Shown: positions 8,351 to 18,405, counted from the stretch's first letter. The stretch: DNA of 64,000 nt from Vibrio rumoiensis (GCF_002218045.2 NZ_AP018686.1:62001-126000); one strand, 5' to 3'. Made by a program: numbers and translations. Notes: a model not told the origin generated them from the letters alone.

Positions 8351-11224
8351 ATGGAAATGAAGCCAAGGATAAAAATGAAGCTTGTCAGTTTGTGGGCGAT
8401 GGCCACTTTGACTGGCCTCAAGGTGTCGTTAGTGCATGCGGAGAGTGTGTCGAATATTCCGGTTGTTGCGCCTCTTTATTACAGTGGTACTTTAATAAAA
8501 AATAATATTTTAAATCAGTTTGATACGACTATTTCAACGGGAAGAGATGTTACTGCATTTACGATTGCAGGCATGACATTAGATGCTTATATTCTGACAC
8601 TTCCTCTTGATGTTGAAACCAAAAGTAGAGTAATTAAACGCCTTTCTAACCCTTTTTATAGTATCTCTTTAGGCCACTTCCTCTACGTTTTTTATGATCA
8701 ATACAGCCGAGCAGAAAACCAAGACCAATTTCGAAAATATTTATTTAATCATTATTCTTCTTCTCAATTAGCAGGCTGGCAGCATTCTCTTTTTCGTCTG
8801 GATGAAGAGACATCTAAAATAGCAGAAGAAGAATTAAGCGATGATGTTGAACGCCGTGAAGGGGTGACGATGAATCGTCAGTTTTTCGCGATGTTAGTGA
8901 GTATTTATGATGAACTCTTTAATAATGATGATTGGGAATTAGCGAAGTCGTTACCCGATCATTATCAATATCTTACTCACTCACCAAAAGACCTCGCCAC
9001 TATTGAGCATGTTCAATCTTTATTGATAGGAGAACTTGCGAAATATGCGAACAGCATGCCTCAAGGTGAGATGAAGGCGGCAATGAATGCCATTTTGGAC
9101 GATGCTCAACCTGCGAATAAAGATAAGGTAAACAATAAAGCGCAAGCATTAACGATCACGTTAATCGATTTTGTTCGTATGAATGTTTTAAAAGCTTATC
9201 GTCAATATGTTCAGCCGACACAACGTGCCGACGTTTTCACTGAATGGATGCAAGATAAGCTAGATGAAAACCCTGATGAGTTAATTGCTTATTTACAATC
9301 ACGACAGAACCGACCAAGAGCCGTTCAAATTGTCGTTGATGGTTTAAGCCAAGGTTTAATGGAAGGATTGTCACAATCTAAAAGTAGCCCTTATTTGCAA
9401 CAAGCACTCAAGCAAGATCAGGTATTTAAAGATTATAAACCCACGAGTGCGACGGCCAAGCCAGAGCATATACCTCAACATCGTTTTCTGAAGCAATTGA
9501 CCTCTCAAGGTGAAAATGATCCTAACTATTTACCCTTTTTTAAGCGTTTGTATCAACTACACGGTAATGGCATTGCCAGTGATGGTATTTCATCGACTCC
9601 AACAATTAGTGTTCGTAACTTACCCATCGTGAAAACTGGTGCTGCAGTTGCTGGTAAAGGCGGAACAGGGATCCCTAATTTCCATTTTGTAGATAGACAA
9701 CAAGATCGTGCTTATTACTTTTTTGGTAATGATGCTTTGCAATTGGAACCTTTAACCGAGCAACGTGGTATGAAAACCATGTTCGACCGTTTAAATTATT
9801 TGAAAACGATGAACTGTAATGCTCAATATGATTGGAATGCACAACTTAGTTTTGATGCGCTGGTGAATTTAGGGCTTGGTGAATCGATACGCGATTTTGG
9901 CGAACAACGTTGCATATTAGAGTTGAAACGAAGAGCGCAAGTTGAAACGGTGGTAGCGGAAAAACGAAAAAACTTAATTAAAGAACTCAAAGCCTACCAA
10001 GAGCTGGGTGGTTGGAGAGTGCTGACCAAGATAAGCCAAAAGGGTGTGTTGAATGACCAAATTGCTGAATTAGCCACACTGAATGAGCAAGCTATGCCCG
10101 ATTACTTGTTAATGTATAACCCATGGCCGGATCATTTTGCTCATTTTAAAGGGCCATTTGGTGATGAAATCATAAGCCCAACGGGAGAGCTTAATCGATT
10201 AGACTTCTGGTTAGGGCAACTTGACGACGTTTATCAGCAAGCCGGTATACATCCACAAACATTATGGGGTATGGCTGGAGATCACGGATTGTCTGCGGTT
10301 CATTATACGCTGAGCCCAGAAAAAGTAGTCTTGGAAGGTTTGAAAAAACAAGGCGTTGAACTGAAAGTGTTAAAAATTTCCTCAGATGAAGGTGAAGGGC
10401 CTAAAATGACTAACGCTTTGAATTACCCGAGTAATAAAGGGGTGGATGTTGTGATCGCATCAACCGCTGGTGGTAATTATATGATGGACTTTTTTAATTC
10501 GAAACGAGGATGGAAAGTTCAGCCGCTTTATGAAGAATTGGCCCAGTTTACGCCTATTTCTGGGGGTAAGACGATTAATATGATTGATGAAATCGCATAT
10601 CGATTACGTGAATCGTTAGATTATTTAGTGGTTCGTGAATCAGATTGCTTACCTGAACATTGCGCAGTGCGTGTGGTGGGCTATCGTCACGGTAAGCTTA
10701 AAAATGAAGTGATCACACGTGTTGGCGATCATATTTCTTACCAATCTGCGGATGGAAAAAATGAACCGGAATTATTATCAGTTGCTCATTCTAACCCTTA
10801 TAAAGCGGCATTAACCAATGAACAAGTGAAACGTAAACAAGTATTGATGCAAACTTGTATGGCGCAGAAAGGTTGTATTCGTTCGCAATGGCGTGAATTA
10901 ACCGCCATGAGTGCTAGGCCGGATTCGGTGATGCAATTAATCCATTTATATGAGGATGATCGAGCCGGGACGGTGAATTTATTTCCTAAAGATGGGTTTG
11001 GATATAATACGTTGGTTCCGGGGCGTCATGCCGGTGAAACGTATTTAGAAAAAGATGCTTTTATTGGGTTTTGGAAAGAGGGTATGCAACCTAAAGTCCG
11101 TCTTGGCGCGGTGGATAATGGCTCATTGGCGCCTACTTTATTTGAATATTTGACGGGTAAGCCAGTTGAAGTTGGAGTGGATGGTTGGGGATATCCATCG
11201 GTATTAAAGTCTCTTCAACAGTAA
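8351..11224 (+). CDS. Secreted alkaline-phosphatase-superfamily protein (nucleotide pyrophosphatase-like), 957 aa
   Basis: An N-terminal signal peptide ending near VHAES suggests export. Residues ~30-320 are mostly helical and match nothing I recognise. The second part carries alkaline-phosphatase-superfamily metal motifs in order: VVDGLSQG (~328, Asp), a Ser/Thr-rich stretch SSTPTISVRN (~416, candidate nucleophile), NPWPDHFAHF (~593, Asp and His), MAGDHGLSAVHY (~640, Asp-His) and PGRHAGE (~892, the last His). The substrate is probably a phosphodiester or phosphomonoester. Several Cys pairs (e.g. DCLPEHC) suggest disulfides in the periplasm or outside. It stands alone between MarR and the proX terminator. 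Confidence 0.75.
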   Translation: MEMKPRIKMKLVSLWAMATLTGLKVSLVHAESVSNIPVVAPLYYSGTLIKNNILNQFDTTISTGRDVTAFTIAGMTLDAYILTLPLDVETKSRVIKRLSNPFYSISLGHFLYVFYDQYSRAENQDQFRKYLFNHYSSSQLAGWQHSLFRLDEETSKIAEEELSDDVERREGVTMNRQFFAMLVSIYDELFNNDDWELAKSLPDHYQYLTHSPKDLATIEHVQSLLIGELAKYANSMPQGEMKAAMNAILDDAQPANKDKVNNKAQALTITLIDFVRMNVLKAYRQYVQPTQRADVFTEWMQDKLDENPDELIAYLQSRQNRPRAVQIVVDGLSQGLMEGLSQSKSSPYLQQALKQDQVFKDYKPTSATAKPEHIPQHRFLKQLTSQGENDPNYLPFFKRLYQLHGNGIASDGISSTPTISVRNLPIVKTGAAVAGKGGTGIPNFHFVDRQQDRAYYFFGNDALQLEPLTEQRGMKTMFDRLNYLKTMNCNAQYDWNAQLSFDALVNLGLGESIRDFGEQRCILELKRRAQVETVVAEKRKNLIKELKAYQELGGWRVLTKISQKGVLNDQIAELATLNEQAMPDYLLMYNPWPDHFAHFKGPFGDEIISPTGELNRLDFWLGQLDDVYQQAGIHPQTLWGMAGDHGLSAVHYTLSPEKVVLEGLKKQGVELKVLKISSDEGEGPKMTNALNYPSNKGVDVVIASTAGGNYMMDFFNSKRGWKVQPLYEELAQFTPISGGKTINMIDEIAYRLRESLDYLVVRESDCLPEHCAVRVVGYRHGKLKNEVITRVGDHISYQSADGKNEPELLSVAHSNPYKAALTNEQVKRKQVLMQTCMAQKGCIRSQWRELTAMSARPDSVMQLIHLYEDDRAGTVNLFPKDGFGYNTLVPGRHAGETYLEKDAFIGFWKEGMQPKVRLGAVDNGSLAPTLFEYLTGKPVEVGVDGWGYPSVLKSLQQ

Positions 11225-11238
11225 TTTGTGCAATAAAA

Positions 11239-11274
11239 AAAAGGTTACCGCGAATGAACCGCGGTAACCTTTTT
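11239..11274. terminator. Strong bidirectional terminator
   Basis: AAAAGGTTACCGCG (11239-11252) and CGCGGTAACCTTTT pair around a 7-nt loop, with A-run and T-run on the two sides. It serves the phosphatase-like gene and the convergent pro operon. Confidence 0.92.
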
Positions 11275-11308
11275 GAATCTTAATAAAGCTTAAATAGTGT
11301 TGGAGAAA

Positions 11309-12313
11309 TTATTTTTCTGCTGCTTTTTTCGCTTGCTCAATCCATGAATCAAATTGGTTTTGATGCGCCTTAATCCAAGCGTTGGCATGGGCTTCAATGT
11401 CAGCGGGTTTATTTTGCCCTTTTCTCATCATCATATTCTGTTGGCTAATATCGCCGATGTTGAGTTTCATGATAGAAAACAGTTTGGCTGCCGCTGGATT
11501 GGCTTTGGCGAACGCTTTATTGGCGACGATACGCATGGTATTAACTTGGAAGCCATAGTTTTTACCATTCGGTAGCGCGGTATCTTGCTGTAGTCCTTCA
11601 GGCATGGCGGAGAAAGGCACTTGTAGCCAAACCACATCTTTGCCTGGCACTAATACGCTGCTGACCCAGTATGGTGTCCAAGTGTAGTACAACACCGGCT
11701 GACCGCTTTTATAGCGTGAAATGGTGTCGGCAATTAAGGCGGAGTAGCTGCCTTGACGTTGCGTTACGGTATCTTTTAAACCGTAGGCATCAATTTGGTG
11801 GTTGATGATGGATTCCGTTGTCCAGCCCGGTTCACCACCGGTTAAATCGGCTTTGCCATCGCCATCAGAATCAAACAGTTTGGCGAGTTTTGGATCTTTT
11901 AGCTGCCCAAGGTTGGTGATGTGGTATTGATCGGCGGTTTTTTTATCGATCAGATAACCTTGCGCCGCGTTGTTGACGTAGACTCCTTTACGATAGAACT
12001 TGTCATCGCCACCACCCATTTCGTATTTGTCTTTTTGTTGTGGGTCCCAGTTAACCGCTAGGTAGGTGGCATCACCATTGGCTATCGAGGTGAAAGCGAC
12101 GTTGTAGTCGACCTCTTTGGTGGGTTTGACGGTGTAGCCCAGCTTTTCCATGGCTTTATTTACGAGCAATGTTTGAAAGGTTTCTTCTGCGATGGTTGAT
12201 TGTACCGGTTGTACGGTGATCCCTTCGCCCGGTAGATCGCTTGCAAAAGCAGACAATGAAATACTACTTGTCGCCAGCATAGCCATTGAAAGGGTTTTCG
12301 CTATCTTTTTCAT
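11309..12313 (-). CDS. proX: Glycine betaine-binding periplasmic protein, second proX
   Basis: 334 residues with a signal peptide (cleavage after AFA). This is the periplasmic receptor of the ProU importer for betaine and proline betaine. Trp/Tyr residues that form the betaine cage are visible (VNWDPQ, YYTWTPYW). It is a paralogue of the proX directly upstream, but the segment that in the other copy reads LTGCNPGWGC is LTGGEPGWTT here, so both Cys of the conserved disulfide are gone. A hairpin separates it from the first proX. It may have altered affinity or substrate. Confidence 0.88.
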   Translation of the reverse strand: MKKIAKTLSMAMLATSSISLSAFASDLPGEGITVQPVQSTIAEETFQTLLVNKAMEKLGYTVKPTKEVDYNVAFTSIANGDATYLAVNWDPQQKDKYEMGGGDDKFYRKGVYVNNAAQGYLIDKKTADQYHITNLGQLKDPKLAKLFDSDGDGKADLTGGEPGWTTESIINHQIDAYGLKDTVTQRQGSYSALIADTISRYKSGQPVLYYTWTPYWVSSVLVPGKDVVWLQVPFSAMPEGLQQDTALPNGKNYGFQVNTMRIVANKAFAKANPAAAKLFSIMKLNIGDISQQNMMMRKGQNKPADIEAHANAWIKAHQNQFDSWIEQAKKAAEK

Positions 12314-12356
12314 CCGTGATGTCTCTATGTTTTTTTAATTTATATTGATATAAGAA

Positions 12357-12378
12357 AAGCTGCCAAGATAGGCAGCTT
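12357..12378 (-). terminator. Intercistronic hairpin between the two proX genes
   Basis: On the minus strand AAGCTGCC and GGCAGCTT pair around a 6-nt loop and run into TTTCTTAT. It could partly terminate or stabilise the upstream pro mRNA, giving less of the second proX. Confidence 0.65.
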
Positions 12379-12401
12379 GATAGGCTTAATTTGAGCGCTG
12401 A

Positions 12402-13409
12402 TTATTGAGCGGCAGCTTTAGCTTCGGCTACCCAAGCATCAAACTTATTTTGGTGTGCTTTAATCCAAGCGTTGGCGTGAGATTCAATATCTGCAGGTTT
12501 GTTTTGACCTTTTTGCATCATTAAGTTTTCGGCACTGATGTCGTTAATATTCATCTTCATGATGGCAAATAATTTAGCCGCAGCTGGGTTTTCTTCCGCA
12601 AATTTTTTGTTGGCAATAATGTGCATGGCATTCATCTGGAAGCCATAGTTTTTACCATTCGGTAATGTGGTATCGATATCGCTACGATCACCTGGTAGTG
12701 AAGAGTGCGGCACTTCTAACCATACAACGTCTTTGCCGGGAACCAATACACCACTTACCCAGTATGGCGTCCAAGTGTAGTAAAGCACTGGATCGCCATT
12801 TTTATAGCGAGAAATGGTATCGGCGATAATCGCAGCGTAGTTACCTTGGTTGTTATCTACGGTCGCTTCTAAGCCAAAGTCTTTTAACTGATGGGCGACC
12901 ACGGCTTCACAACCCCAACCTGGGTTACAACCGGTTAAATCGGCTTTACCGTTACCGTTGCTATCAAATAGCTTGGCCAGTTTAGGATCTTTTAATTGAC
13001 CAATATTGGTGATGCCGTATTTATCGGCGGTCTTTTTATCAATTAAGTAACCTTGAGCCGCACCGGTAACATAAGTGCCTTGGCGATAAAATTTATCATC
13101 GCCGCCAGCTTGCTTGTATTTGTTGTCGTGCAGTGGAGCCCAGTTAACCGCTAAGAAGGTCGCATCACCATTGGCGATCGAGGTGTAACCGACGTTGTAA
13201 TCGACTTCTTTAATCGGTTTAACATCGTAACCCAGCTTTTCCAGTGCCTTATCCACCACTAAGGTTTGAAAGGTTTCTTCCGCAACCGTGGATTGGATTG
13301 GCTGAACGCTAACGCCTTCTCCGGGTAGCGTTTCGGCATTCACTGCAAACGAAGTCGCAGAGGCCAGTAAGGTCGTCGTAAGTAAAGTTTTCATCCGTGT
13401 TGTTTTCAT
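12402..13409 (-). CDS. proX: Glycine betaine-binding periplasmic protein ProX, first copy
   Basis: 335 residues from the ATG at 13409; GGAG lies 5 nt before it and only 2 nt before the alternative ATG at 13412. It has a signal peptide ending near VNAET. It keeps the Cys pair of LTGCNPGWGC seen in E. coli ProX, and the aromatic betaine cage residues (NWAPLH, YYTWTPYW). It lies 74 bp after proW in the order proV-proW-proX-proX. It delivers betaine to ProW for osmoprotection. Confidence 0.93.
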   Translation of the reverse strand: MKTTRMKTLLTTTLLASATSFAVNAETLPGEGVSVQPIQSTVAEETFQTLVVDKALEKLGYDVKPIKEVDYNVGYTSIANGDATFLAVNWAPLHDNKYKQAGGDDKFYRQGTYVTGAAQGYLIDKKTADKYGITNIGQLKDPKLAKLFDSNGNGKADLTGCNPGWGCEAVVAHQLKDFGLEATVDNNQGNYAAIIADTISRYKNGDPVLYYTWTPYWVSGVLVPGKDVVWLEVPHSSLPGDRSDIDTTLPNGKNYGFQMNAMHIIANKKFAEENPAAAKLFAIMKMNINDISAENLMMQKGQNKPADIESHANAWIKAHQNKFDAWVAEAKAAAQ

Positions 13410-13486
13410 CATTTCTCCTATGATTTCTTTTTTACGCGTAAGTGTGTAGGACGTTATTGTGAGCGCTAGAGCGTGGTTGCCCCAGA

Positions 13487-14587
13487 TTAAGAAGCCTTCA
13501 TTTCATTCGATTTTTTGGGTGTGCCTTTGATGAGTCTATAGATCAATGACACTGGGCCTGTTTCATACCAACGAGTCTTTTTATCGCGTGAAGCAATACC
13601 GATGGTTTGGGTTAAGCGGTCTAACAAAATTGCTAGGATCACAATGCCTAAGCCGCCGACAGCAGCCAGACCCATGTCTAATCGGCCGATACCACGCAGA
13701 ACCATTTGACCTAAACCACCTACGGCAATCATGGAGGCAATCACGACCATTGACAGCGAAAGCATTAAGGTTTGGTTTACCCCAGCCATAATGGTTGGCG
13801 TCGCCAGTGGTAATTGAATGCGATACAGCATTTGTTTTGGGCTCGCACCAAAGGAATGACCGGCTTCGATAAGCTCTTCAGGCACTTGTTGAATACCTAA
13901 AATGGTTAAACGTACGATAGGCGGTAAGGCGAAAATAATCGTTACCACCACGCCCGGCACGTTACCAATACCAAACAGCATCACGATAGGCACTAAATAG
14001 ACAAAGGCCGGTGTGGTTTGCATGGCATCAAGTACAGGCCTAATAATTCGGGCTGCGGACTGACTGCGTGCTAACCATATCCCCATCGGAAGGCCAATTA
14101 ATAAGCAGAAAAAGACGGAGGTCAGAACCAGCGCTAACGTCACCATCGCTTCAGACCAGGCACCAATAAACCCAATGACGGCTAAAGAGACTAAGGTCGC
14201 AAAGCCCATTTTTTTGCCTGCGAATTGCCATGCAATCAACACCAATAAGCCAATCATAATCAGCGAGGGCGTTGAGACTAACGCGGTTTGAAACGAGGTT
14301 AAGATAAAATCAATCGGTACTCGTATCGCTTGGAAGAGCGGTCGCCCATGAGCAACCAGCCAATTCAACCCACTTTCTACCCAGTGATCAAATGGGATCA
14401 CTGCATCTTTGAATGGGTGCGCCCAGTTGATGCTGTGTTCAACCGGTTGGCTTGGCGTATTGCTTAACCATGAGGTTGTACTTTCTGCTGAACTGGCCGT
14501 TGCCCACGGATCACTTGATGTGGTTGTCGTGGCTGAGGCCCACGGATCGGCAGCCTGTGCTGCACTTACAGTTGTTTCGGTCGTCAT
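13487..14587 (-). CDS. proW: Glycine betaine ABC transporter permease ProW
   Basis: 366 residues. The first ~55 form a polar, Ser/Thr-rich cytosolic or periplasmic tail with two DPWA(S/T)A copies, as in E. coli ProW, before several membrane helices. The typical VTLALVLTSVFFCLLIGLP and DAMQTTPAFVYLVPIVMLFGIGN stretches are present. The EAA-type loop (ELIEAGHSFGASPKQMLYRIQLP, ~235-257) contacts the ATPase ProV. It starts 4 bp after proV ends. Confidence 0.95.
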   Translation of the reverse strand: MTTETTVSAAQAADPWASATTTTSSDPWATASSAESTTSWLSNTPSQPVEHSINWAHPFKDAVIPFDHWVESGLNWLVAHGRPLFQAIRVPIDFILTSFQTALVSTPSLIMIGLLVLIAWQFAGKKMGFATLVSLAVIGFIGAWSEAMVTLALVLTSVFFCLLIGLPMGIWLARSQSAARIIRPVLDAMQTTPAFVYLVPIVMLFGIGNVPGVVVTIIFALPPIVRLTILGIQQVPEELIEAGHSFGASPKQMLYRIQLPLATPTIMAGVNQTLMLSLSMVVIASMIAVGGLGQMVLRGIGRLDMGLAAVGGLGIVILAILLDRLTQTIGIASRDKKTRWYETGPVSLIYRLIKGTPKKSNEMKAS

Positions 14588-14591
14588 AATA

Positions 14592-15779
14592 TTACTCTCT
14601 ATCTAAAGTTTGAAGCAGGCGAGTTTTGGTGATCACACCGTGATAAGTGCCGTCTTTCGCCACCACGGGAACCCCATACGGGACTTCAGCGACTTGGCTA
14701 ATCAATTCACTTACCGGAGTATCGGCATCCAGAGAAAGGGTGCCTTCCAATAACGCAGAGCTAAGCGAACGCTTTTCTTTGTAAGCGGCTTTTAGAGAGT
14801 CTTGCGACACAATACCTGTGTATTTGTTGGCTTTATCGACCACCACACCATAATCGCGGTCTTGGTCTGATAAAATTTGCAATGCCGCGGCGGGCCCATC
14901 GGTTTCGCCTTTTTTAAATACGGCAGCGGGTTTTTTACGGGCAATGTCTTTGGCGGCATAAACATCCGCGACATTCACACCACTGAAGAAAGATTCCACG
15001 TAATCGTTAGCCGGATTTTGCAGAATTTCATCGGGCGTACCGACTTGCACTACCACGCCATTTTGCATGATGGCGATACGGTCACCGATACGCATGGCTT
15101 CATCTAAATCGTGCGAGATAAAGACGATGGTACGGCGGTCATCGTTTTGTAGTCGAATCAGCTCATCTTGCATTTCTGTTCGGATCAGCGGATCGAGCGC
15201 AGAAAAAGCCTCGTCCATTAATAGAATGTCCGGATCGGTAGCTAATGCGCGAGCTAGACCAACACGCTGTTTCATACCACCAGACAATTCATCTGGGTAC
15301 GATTGACATTGGCTTTCTAACCCAACACGTGCGAGTGCATTACGAGCGGCATCATTACGCTTATCCAAATCAACGCCGGCGAGTTCTAAGCCGAAGGCCG
15401 CGTTCTCAATCACACTCATGTGAGGCATTAAAGCGAAGTTTTGGAAAACCATACTGATGTTATTACGGCGTACGTTGCGCAGTTCTTCATCGGAAATCAC
15501 CGCAATATCTTTACCGTTTAAATAAACATGGCCGCGAGTAGGCTCAATTAAACGATTCAATAAACGTACTAAGGTTGATTTACCTGAACCAGACAGGCCC
15601 ATGATGACGAAAATTTCGCCTTCGTTAATTGATAGAGAAACATCTTTCACCCCAACCGTCAGTCCGGTTTTGTCAAAAATAGCATCTTTATCAAGGCCTT
15701 TTTCAAGGAGAGGAAAAGCTTCTTCTGGTGTTTCTCCAAACACCTTATAGAGGTTTTTTACTTCTAATTTTGTCGTCAT
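14592..15779 (-). CDS. proV: Glycine betaine ABC transporter ATPase ProV
   Basis: 395 residues, the ATPase of the ProU system. Walker A is GLSGSGKST (~60), the signature is LSGGMKQR (~165) and Walker B is ILLMDEAFSALD (~184), followed by the switch His in VFISHDLDEA. The C-terminal ~115 residues carry a pair of CBS domains (DQDRDYGVVVDKANKYTGIVS; PVVAKDGTYHGVITKTRLL) that gate transport by ionic strength in this family. It is first in the operon, with a 500-bp upstream region. Confidence 0.95.
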   Translation of the reverse strand: MTTKLEVKNLYKVFGETPEEAFPLLEKGLDKDAIFDKTGLTVGVKDVSLSINEGEIFVIMGLSGSGKSTLVRLLNRLIEPTRGHVYLNGKDIAVISDEELRNVRRNNISMVFQNFALMPHMSVIENAAFGLELAGVDLDKRNDAARNALARVGLESQCQSYPDELSGGMKQRVGLARALATDPDILLMDEAFSALDPLIRTEMQDELIRLQNDDRRTIVFISHDLDEAMRIGDRIAIMQNGVVVQVGTPDEILQNPANDYVESFFSGVNVADVYAAKDIARKKPAAVFKKGETDGPAAALQILSDQDRDYGVVVDKANKYTGIVSQDSLKAAYKEKRSLSSALLEGTLSLDADTPVSELISQVAEVPYGVPVVAKDGTYHGVITKTRLLQTLDRE

Positions 15780-16282
15780 TATTTAGCATCCTTGGCTATC
15801 ATTTTTTACAAAGTCAAAACATCTAACACCCTGTAAATTAGTTAGTACTCTAAACAAAATGTCATCAAATTGCAAAAGTTAGACGAAGTGCACACTCTTA
15901 TGTAATTAATAACAAGCATGTTTATCATTGTTTGGCAAAACAAGATTTTCGAATGATCGTTTTTATTTATGTTGTTGATTATTAATGGTTTGAGTGTTTA
16001 TTTTAACTCGGTTTTTGGGGCTGTTATTTAAGTGAATAATTGCAGGTAATTATTTTTGAATAATATGTTTTAACTATTGCAAGGTTGAGTTGAATGTTAT
16101 GACCTTGAAATTGATTACATCAATAATGGATTTCTTACTGGGTGGCGGTTAATGGCTTGTTAATGCGTGGCTTCAGGTTGGTTTTTTTGAAACCACCTTG
16201 ATGAATAATTCAGTTTAACTTCAGCGTCGCTTAAGTTTTGTTTCTTACAGTTATTGCATAACCTTGATAGAGGCATGCATTT
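15780..16282. other. 503-bp intergenic region between divergent proV and the T_hemolysin operon
   Basis: AT-rich DNA with no credible ORF. It should hold the osmoregulated proV promoter and that of the 16283 operon. Two imperfect hairpins are visible: AATAATT/AATTATT (16035-16054) and AGGTTGGTTT/AAACCACCT (16175-16198). I see no operator that I can name. Confidence 0.5.
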
Positions 16283-16906
16283 ATGAAAAGACACAACTCA
16301 CCAACCCTGAATCTTATGGTCATTGATTCTCATCACCCAAGATGGCAAGAAGCGATTGACTATATTGCCTTGCGTTATTGCGAAGCGTTTTCTGCTCATG
16401 TGAATCATTTTATGCCCCGTTTTATGGCGTTATCTGATCATGAAAAGATCCTAGCTTTATGCGGGATTCGCTCGGGTAATGAAGGTGAGTTGTTTTTAGA
16501 GCAATATCTCGATACTAGTGCGGAAAGCATACTCTCCCAAGTCTTCTCGACTCCAATTCCCCGTGACAAATTAATAGAATTTGGCCAGTTAGCTTCTTTT
16601 GCTCAAGGGATGTCTCCTGAGCACTTTTATTTGATGGCATCCACCTTAGTTGAGCAAGGTTTTGAGTGGTGTATTTTTACGGCAACCGATCCACTGTTTC
16701 GCTTGATGAAGCGTTTAGGGTTAGAGCCCACCGTTATTACTGAAGCCGACCCGAGCCGCATTTATAACGCCAAGCAGGTGTGGGGGACATATTACGAACA
16801 TCACCCGAGAATTCTGGCTGGTAATTTAAAGCAAGGGTTAGCGCGTTTGCACGCCATTCATCTTTCAGCCTACCCCCAGCTTGATAATGTCAGTGAGGTG
16901 AAATAA
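16283..16906 (+). CDS. Thermostable hemolysin (T_hemolysin) family protein
   Basis: 207 residues with no signal peptide. The opening (DSHHPRWQEAIDYIALRYCEAFSAHVNHFMPRFMAL) and FGQLASFAQG match my recollection of the T_hemolysin family, named after the V. parahaemolyticus delta-type thermostable hemolysin. From memory the family is related to the GNAT fold, so an acyltransferase role is plausible and hemolysis may be indirect. It is first of five co-directional genes, and the next starts 2 bp after its stop, so it most likely works in one pathway with an acyl ligase, an oxygenase-like protein and a dehydrogenase. Confidence 0.8.
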   Translation: MKRHNSPTLNLMVIDSHHPRWQEAIDYIALRYCEAFSAHVNHFMPRFMALSDHEKILALCGIRSGNEGELFLEQYLDTSAESILSQVFSTPIPRDKLIEFGQLASFAQGMSPEHFYLMASTLVEQGFEWCIFTATDPLFRLMKRLGLEPTVITEADPSRIYNAKQVWGTYYEHHPRILAGNLKQGLARLHAIHLSAYPQLDNVSEVK

Positions 16907-16908
16907 CT

Positions 16909-18405
16909 ATGAATCCGATCTTATCTGCGATGAAGCATTGGGCGAACACGACGCCTGAAAAATATGCCTTTATTGGCCAGAATGCCAATGGCGGTGTGGA
17001 ATCCATTAATTACCGTGAACTGATGGTACGAGTCACTCAAGCTGGCTATTTTTTACGCTCGTTAAATACGCAATGTGTGGCGTTAAAAGCGGAAAACAGT
17101 TTGGCATGGATGATCATTGATCTGGCATGTCTGTATGAAAATATTTGCATGGTGCCAGTGCCAACCTTCTTTTCCGCCAGCCAGGTTCAGCACGTTTTGG
17201 AACAGTCGGGTGCTGATGTCTTGATCGGTGATTGGCCAGACGAAGGCAATGGCAATGAGATTGAAGGATTGAAGGTGTCTACACGTGCTTCTTCCCATCA
17301 AAATCAACGCTTAGCGGGCACGTTTAAAATTACCTTTACTTCCGGCTCTACCGGCACGCCTAAAGGGGTGTGTTTGAGTGTGGAGAATCTTAGCAAGGTG
17401 ACACAATCGCTGGCAGATTCGGTTCAAGTAGGCTCGTCAAAGCACCTGGTGTTCTTACCGCTATCAACCTTATTAGAAAATATCACCGGTATTTATGTGC
17501 CTTTGACGTTGGGGGTAGCGTCACTGATTTTTCCTGGAAAAGGAATTGGTTTAAGTGGTTCAAGCCAATTTGATGCTCAGCGATTTGCACAAGCGATAGC
17601 TACTTATCAACCTAGCAGCCTAGTGTTAACGCCTGCGTTATTAATGGCGCTGATACAGATTGTGGCTCACCAACCTGATCTCGCAAAAAGCTTAAATTTT
17701 GTTGCCGTGGGCGGAGCCCGAGTGGCGGCTCAATTAATACAAAAAGCCCACCAATTATCCATTCCTGCTTATGAAGGTTATGGGTTATCTGAATGCGCTT
17801 CAGTCGTGAGCCTCAATACTCCGGCCATGATGAAAGCAGGCACTAGTGGGCAGGTTTTAAATCATGTTCAAGCCAAAGTTTCAAGCGATGGTGAGTTATG
17901 GGTAAAAGGGAATATCGCGTTGGGGTATCTGGGCGAACCTTTTGCTGATGAATGGTTGGCAACGGGCGATCTTGCTGAACTGGATAACGGTTTTGTGACG
18001 CTAAAAGGACGTAAGAAAAACCAAATCATTACGAGCTTTGGACGCAATATTTCACCTGAATGGATTGAATCAGAAGCTCAGATCTACTTACCGGGTTGCT
18101 CAATGATTATTAATGGAGAAGGTCAGGAAGGGCTGACGGCGGTGGTAGTAAACCGATCTGATTTGCTTTCTGGTATTGAGCAATTGAATCTAACTTTACC
18201 CGATTATGCTCAGGTAAAACGAGTCGTGGTTTTGGCTCATTTTACGGGACGAAATTGGTTCACTTCCAATGGGCGACCGAAACGGAATGAAGTGGAAAAT
18301 TGGATACAAACCTATTTAAGCAATCGTGATAGTGCTGCGACGCAACACAATACATTAACGGTTTACAAGGTAGAGGCCTCATCTGATGTCGCTACGCAAT
18401 GTTAA
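16909..18405 (+). CDS. AMP-dependent acyl-CoA synthetase/ligase
   Basis: 498 residues of the ANL adenylating family. The P-loop-like TFTSGSTGTPKGV (~142-154), the EGYGLSECASV motif (~284), TGDLAELDNG (~345) and the hinge KGRKKNQIITSFGRNISPEW are all present. The catalytic C-terminal Lys appears in SNGRPKRNEV. It is shorter than long-chain acyl-CoA synthetases (~550). It should activate a fatty or other carboxylic acid as acyl-AMP and pass it to CoA or a partner. Its place between T_hemolysin and the diiron-like protein suggests it feeds acyl groups to them. Confidence 0.9.
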   Translation: MNPILSAMKHWANTTPEKYAFIGQNANGGVESINYRELMVRVTQAGYFLRSLNTQCVALKAENSLAWMIIDLACLYENICMVPVPTFFSASQVQHVLEQSGADVLIGDWPDEGNGNEIEGLKVSTRASSHQNQRLAGTFKITFTSGSTGTPKGVCLSVENLSKVTQSLADSVQVGSSKHLVFLPLSTLLENITGIYVPLTLGVASLIFPGKGIGLSGSSQFDAQRFAQAIATYQPSSLVLTPALLMALIQIVAHQPDLAKSLNFVAVGGARVAAQLIQKAHQLSIPAYEGYGLSECASVVSLNTPAMMKAGTSGQVLNHVQAKVSSDGELWVKGNIALGYLGEPFADEWLATGDLAELDNGFVTLKGRKKNQIITSFGRNISPEWIESEAQIYLPGCSMIINGEGQEGLTAVVVNRSDLLSGIEQLNLTLPDYAQVKRVVVLAHFTGRNWFTSNGRPKRNEVENWIQTYLSNRDSAATQHNTLTVYKVEASSDVATQC

